This document shows positions 61,614 through 64,000 of a stretch of 64,000 nucleotides of DNA, in pieces (within the stretch, counting starts at the first letter, position 1; the number at the start of each line of letters is the position of its first letter). Location of the stretch: assembly GCA_965279475.1 (NCBI GenBank), contig CBDIIA010000003.1:1-64000 (forward strand), read 5' to 3'. Under the pieces are notes generated by a model. That model was not told the origin of the DNA. It made no database searches and saw nothing but the letters and a program-made list of their open reading frames with translations. Origin of the DNA: Pseudorhodoferax sp965279475. Lineage in GTDB: Bacteria > Pseudomonadota > Gammaproteobacteria > Burkholderiales > Burkholderiaceae_C. The translations under genes were made by a program, and so were the position numbers.

Positions 61614-63398
61614 TCAGGTCCCCACCAGACCGCCATCGGCGCGGCGGATCACCACGGTCGCCGAGCGCGGGCGTCTGCCGGCGTCGGGCCAGTTCGAGAA
61701 CTTCGCCGGTTCGGCCGCATCGCTGCGCTCGCTGGGCGTCTCGCCGGGGTGCTGGATGTTGACGAACAGCGTGCGGCCGTCGGGCGCCATCGTCGAGCCG
61801 GTCAGCTCGCAGTTGACCGGGCCGGTCAGGAAGCGCCGCACCTCGCCGGTGGCCGGGTCGCAGGCCAGCATCTGGTTGTTGCCGATGTTCTGCAGCTCGC
61901 CCTTGCGCATCTCGTAGGCGGCCGCGTCGGTCTGGATCCACAGCACGCCGCGTGCGTCGAGCATCAGGCCGTCGGGGCAGGCGAAGATGTCGCCCCGGAT
62001 GTTGCCCTTGGCCTCGGGCCGTGCGTTGGCCGGGTCGCCGGCCAGCAGCAAATGGTTCCAGCGCAGCGTGGTGGCGTCGAAGTCGCCGGTCTCCTTCCAG
62101 CGGATGATCTGGCCCATCACGTTGTTGGCCCGTGGATTGGCAGCATCCACGCCCGGGTTGTTGCCGGTGCCGCGGGCGTTGTTGTTGGTCAGCGTGCAAT
62201 ACACCTCGCCGGCGGCCTGGTCGATCGCCAGCCACTCGGGCCGGTCCATCTTGGTCGCGCCCAGCGCATCGCTGGCCTGGCGCGCCTTGATCACCACCTC
62301 GCCCTGGTCGGCAAAGCCGTTGCCAGCCGGGGCGATGCGGTCGCGGCTGACGAACTTGTAGATGTACTCGAAGCGAGAGTCTTCACCCGAGTACACGACG
62401 GCCCGGCCATCGCGCGTGGTCGCGACCCACGCGCCCTCGTGGGCGGCGCGGCCCATCGCCGTGCGTTTGACGGGCGTGGCGGTCGGGTCCATCGGGTCGA
62501 TCTCGACGATCCAGCCGAAGCGGTGGAACTCGTGCGGGTGCTTCGTCGCGTCGAAACGGTCGTCGTGTTCGGCCCAGCGGAAGAACCCGGCCTTGACCAT
62601 GCCCCAGCGGCTCTGGTCGGCATCGATGCGCTCGCCGCCCGAGAAATAGAAGCGGAAGTTCTCCTCGCCCGCCAGGTAGGTGCCCCAGGGCGTCTTGCCG
62701 GCCGCGCAGTTGTTGAACGTGCCCAGCACGCGCTGACCCGCGGGATCGGCGGCCGTGCGCATCAGCCGATGGCCGGCGGCGGGCCCGCCCAGCGCAAACG
62801 GGGTCTGCGCCGTGATGCGGCGTGCCCAGGGGCTGGGCCGCACCACGCGCCACTGGCCGGCGTCGAACACGATCTCGATCACCGAGATGCCGTGCGCGGC
62901 CTGCGCCTTGCGCACCTTGTCCGCGGTCCAGCTGCGCATGCCGTCCGGATGCAGCAGGCCGTCGTCGGTGTACTCGTGGTTCATCACCAGCAGGCCGCGC
63001 CGGCTGCCGTCGAGTGCGAAGAAGTGCATACCGTCGTGGTGCATGCCCATCTGCAGCGCCTGCTCTTCGGCGGTGTTGCCGGCGTCGTCGCGCCAGGCCG
63101 GCATCGCGGCGCCGGCAATGCCCACTGGCTCGCCCCACGGTGCCAGCACCTGCGTGACGTAGCCCTCGGGCACCACCACGGCGTCGACCGCCGACGCCGG
63201 CACCGCCTTGAAGCCGATGCGGGGCCCGCCGCGCGCCGCTCCCGCCGCGGCGCAGCCCGCCATCGGTGCCAGCAGCGCGCCGATGGCCAAGCCGATGCCG
63301 CCCTGCATCCACAGCCGCCGTGCCGGGTCCGACACCGTGTGGATGTCCGTGTTGGCCGACGTGTTGCTGTCTTCCATCTCGTCGAAGTTCTTGGCCAT
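61614..63398 (-). CDS. phoX: PhoX family alkaline phosphatase (DUF839)
   Basis: A 594-residue PhoX-type phosphatase, a Ca/Fe-dependent enzyme releasing phosphate from organic esters. The N-terminus (DPARRLWMQGGIGLAIG, then PMAGC) resembles a Tat signal with twin Arg and a possible lipobox Cys. VMNHEYTDD, LAGEENFRFYF, RFGWIVEIDP, HEGAWV and NIQHPGE match conserved PhoX segments. AAAGGAAGC precedes the ATG. No Pho box was identified upstream. Confidence 0.9.
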   Translation of the reverse strand: MAKNFDEMEDSNTSANTDIHTVSDPARRLWMQGGIGLAIGALLAPMAGCAAAGAARGGPRIGFKAVPASAVDAVVVPEGYVTQVLAPWGEPVGIAGAAMPAWRDDAGNTAEEQALQMGMHHDGMHFFALDGSRRGLLVMNHEYTDDGLLHPDGMRSWTADKVRKAQAAHGISVIEIVFDAGQWRVVRPSPWARRITAQTPFALGGPAAGHRLMRTAADPAGQRVLGTFNNCAAGKTPWGTYLAGEENFRFYFSGGERIDADQSRWGMVKAGFFRWAEHDDRFDATKHPHEFHRFGWIVEIDPMDPTATPVKRTAMGRAAHEGAWVATTRDGRAVVYSGEDSRFEYIYKFVSRDRIAPAGNGFADQGEVVIKARQASDALGATKMDRPEWLAIDQAAGEVYCTLTNNNARGTGNNPGVDAANPRANNVMGQIIRWKETGDFDATTLRWNHLLLAGDPANARPEAKGNIRGDIFACPDGLMLDARGVLWIQTDAAAYEMRKGELQNIGNNQMLACDPATGEVRRFLTGPVNCELTGSTMAPDGRTLFVNIQHPGETPSERSDAAEPAKFSNWPDAGRRPRSATVVIRRADGGLVGT

Positions 63399-63444
63399 CG
63401 TGCTTCCTTTTTTTGTGTTGTCTCGTGACGGTGGGCGCGGGTTC

Positions 63445-63852
63445 TCAGTCGGCCCAGTTCTCCAGCCGCAGACCCTGGACGCGCGCGAATTCGCGCGTGT
63501 TGTTCGTCACCAGCGTGGCATCTTCGCTGAGCGCATGGCAGGCGATCCACAGGTCGTTGGCGCCGATCGGTGTGCCGGCCTGCTTGAGCCGGTCGAACTG
63601 CCCCGCGTAGTGGCTGCACAGCGCGGGGCCGACCTGGTAGCTGACGGGGATCGACCTCGTCAGCTGCTCCAGCCGGCGCAGGACCTCGGGCTTGCGTGTG
63701 CTGCGCTCGGCGCCTTTCAGCAACTCGGCGTAGGTGAAGAACGACATCGCCAGCACGGCGTCGTCGTCCAGCGCGTTGATGCGGCGGGCCACCGACGGGG
63801 GCTTGTTCTTGAGGAAATAGATCAGGATGTTGGTGTCCAGCAGGTACCTCAA
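63445..63852 (-). CDS. vapC: VapC-type PIN domain toxin
   Basis: A 135-residue PIN ribonuclease: YLLDTNILIYFLKNKP with the first Asp, FFTYAELLKGAE with the Glu, NDLWIACHAL with the next Asp, and LVTNNTREF at the end. The start is TTG 63852 overlapping the antitoxin stop (TTGA), as expected for a coupled toxin-antitoxin pair. All catalytic acidic residues are present. Confidence 0.9.
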   Translation of the reverse strand: MRYLLDTNILIYFLKNKPPSVARRINALDDDAVLAMSFFTYAELLKGAERSTRKPEVLRRLEQLTRSIPVSYQVGPALCSHYAGQFDRLKQAGTPIGANDLWIACHALSEDATLVTNNTREFARVQGLRLENWAD

Positions 63853-64000
63853 AGCGCCTCCCGGTCCTGCATCGGCGGCTGATCGCGGCGATCCTGCTCC
63901 AGCAGCGCCACGAAGTCATCGTCGAACGCGGCCAATGCCTCCAGCACCGCAGCGCCGCGGTCGGCCGACAAGGGGTGGATGACGAGGTCGCCATCGGCAT
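63849..64000 (-). CDS. vapB: VapB-type antitoxin, partial (5' end outside window)
   Basis: The last 50 codons of a frame entering from the right edge: ADGDLVIHPLSADRGAAVL, then EALAAFDDDFVALL and DREAL before TGA at 63849-63851. DGDLVIHP is like the end of the AbrB/SpoVT-type swapped-hairpin domain and the acidic tail is typical of VapB antitoxins that wrap VapC. Too short to define DNA-binding residues. Confidence 0.75.
   Translation of the reverse strand, partial: ADGDLVIHPLSADRGAAVLEALAAFDDDFVALLEQDRRDQPPMQDREAL

Noticed and set aside
1..64000. CRISPR arrays, insertion sequences or prophage genes
   Set aside because: No regularly spaced direct repeats, transposase or phage structural genes were seen on either strand.

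Overview
The window is a 64 kb chromosomal segment of a GC-rich Gram-negative bacterium, most likely a betaproteobacterium of the order Burkholderiales (Comamonadaceae/Sphaerotilaceae type). This is inferred from an exosortase-A type exopolysaccharide locus, a NicAB-type nicotinate dehydrogenase with fused cytochrome c domains, a bifunctional SpoT, and the rpoZ-gmk order. Species was not determined.

Region 1 (about 1-33.9 kb) is an envelope polysaccharide locus. It carries the accessory cassette of exosortase A (PEP-CTERM) systems: O-glycosylation ligase, acyl carrier protein, two paired alpha/beta hydrolases, AMP-forming acyl ligase and PLP decarboxylase. Around these lie two Wzx-type flippases, four family-2 glycosyltransferases, two PMT/ArnT-like membrane glycosyltransferases plus a third polytopic protein, two FemAB-like GNAT acyltransferases, two CE4 polysaccharide deacetylases, GtrA, a HAD-UbiA fusion, a methyltransferase, UDP-glucose dehydrogenase, a second Wzy/WaaL-type ligase with a large inserted domain, and a Wzz/GumC chain-length protein fused to a degenerate tyrosine-recombinase domain. 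The exosortase itself is not in the window and is probably to the left. Genes run in converging blocks (2961-10021 right, 16310-10027 left, 16545-17612 right, 19614-17625 left, 19738-27025 right).

Region 2 (33.9-50.8 kb) is a coherent nicotinamide/nicotinate catabolic locus with two divergent arms from a control region at 47853-48034. The leftward arm encodes a 6-hydroxynicotinate-reductase-like protein, a UPF0280 (ApbE-like) protein, two PF06684/DUF1185 paralogues, a LivFGHM-type ABC importer with a fused permease, an exported nicotinamidase and NicA/NicB. The rightward arm encodes ferredoxin-NADP reductase, a TetR regulator and an enamidase. The combination pairs an aerobic cytochrome-c-linked nicotinate hydroxylase with the reductive ring-opening branch first known from nicotinate fermentation. 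Three copies of a hairpin-forming intergenic repeat lie inside the leftward arm.

Region 3 (50.8-64 kb) is mostly housekeeping: tRNA-Arg(ACG) with promoter and terminator, an exported protein of unknown function, two small hypothetical proteins, GreB, bifunctional SpoT, RpoZ, Gmk, a GGDEF-EAL sensor, a ferredoxin/DUF938 pair, a GNAT protein, a PhoX-type phosphatase, and the start of a VapBC module cut by the right edge. No insertion sequence, CRISPR array or gene-free stretch over 300 bases was seen; the longest gaps (about 230-255 bases) are divergent intergenic regions.
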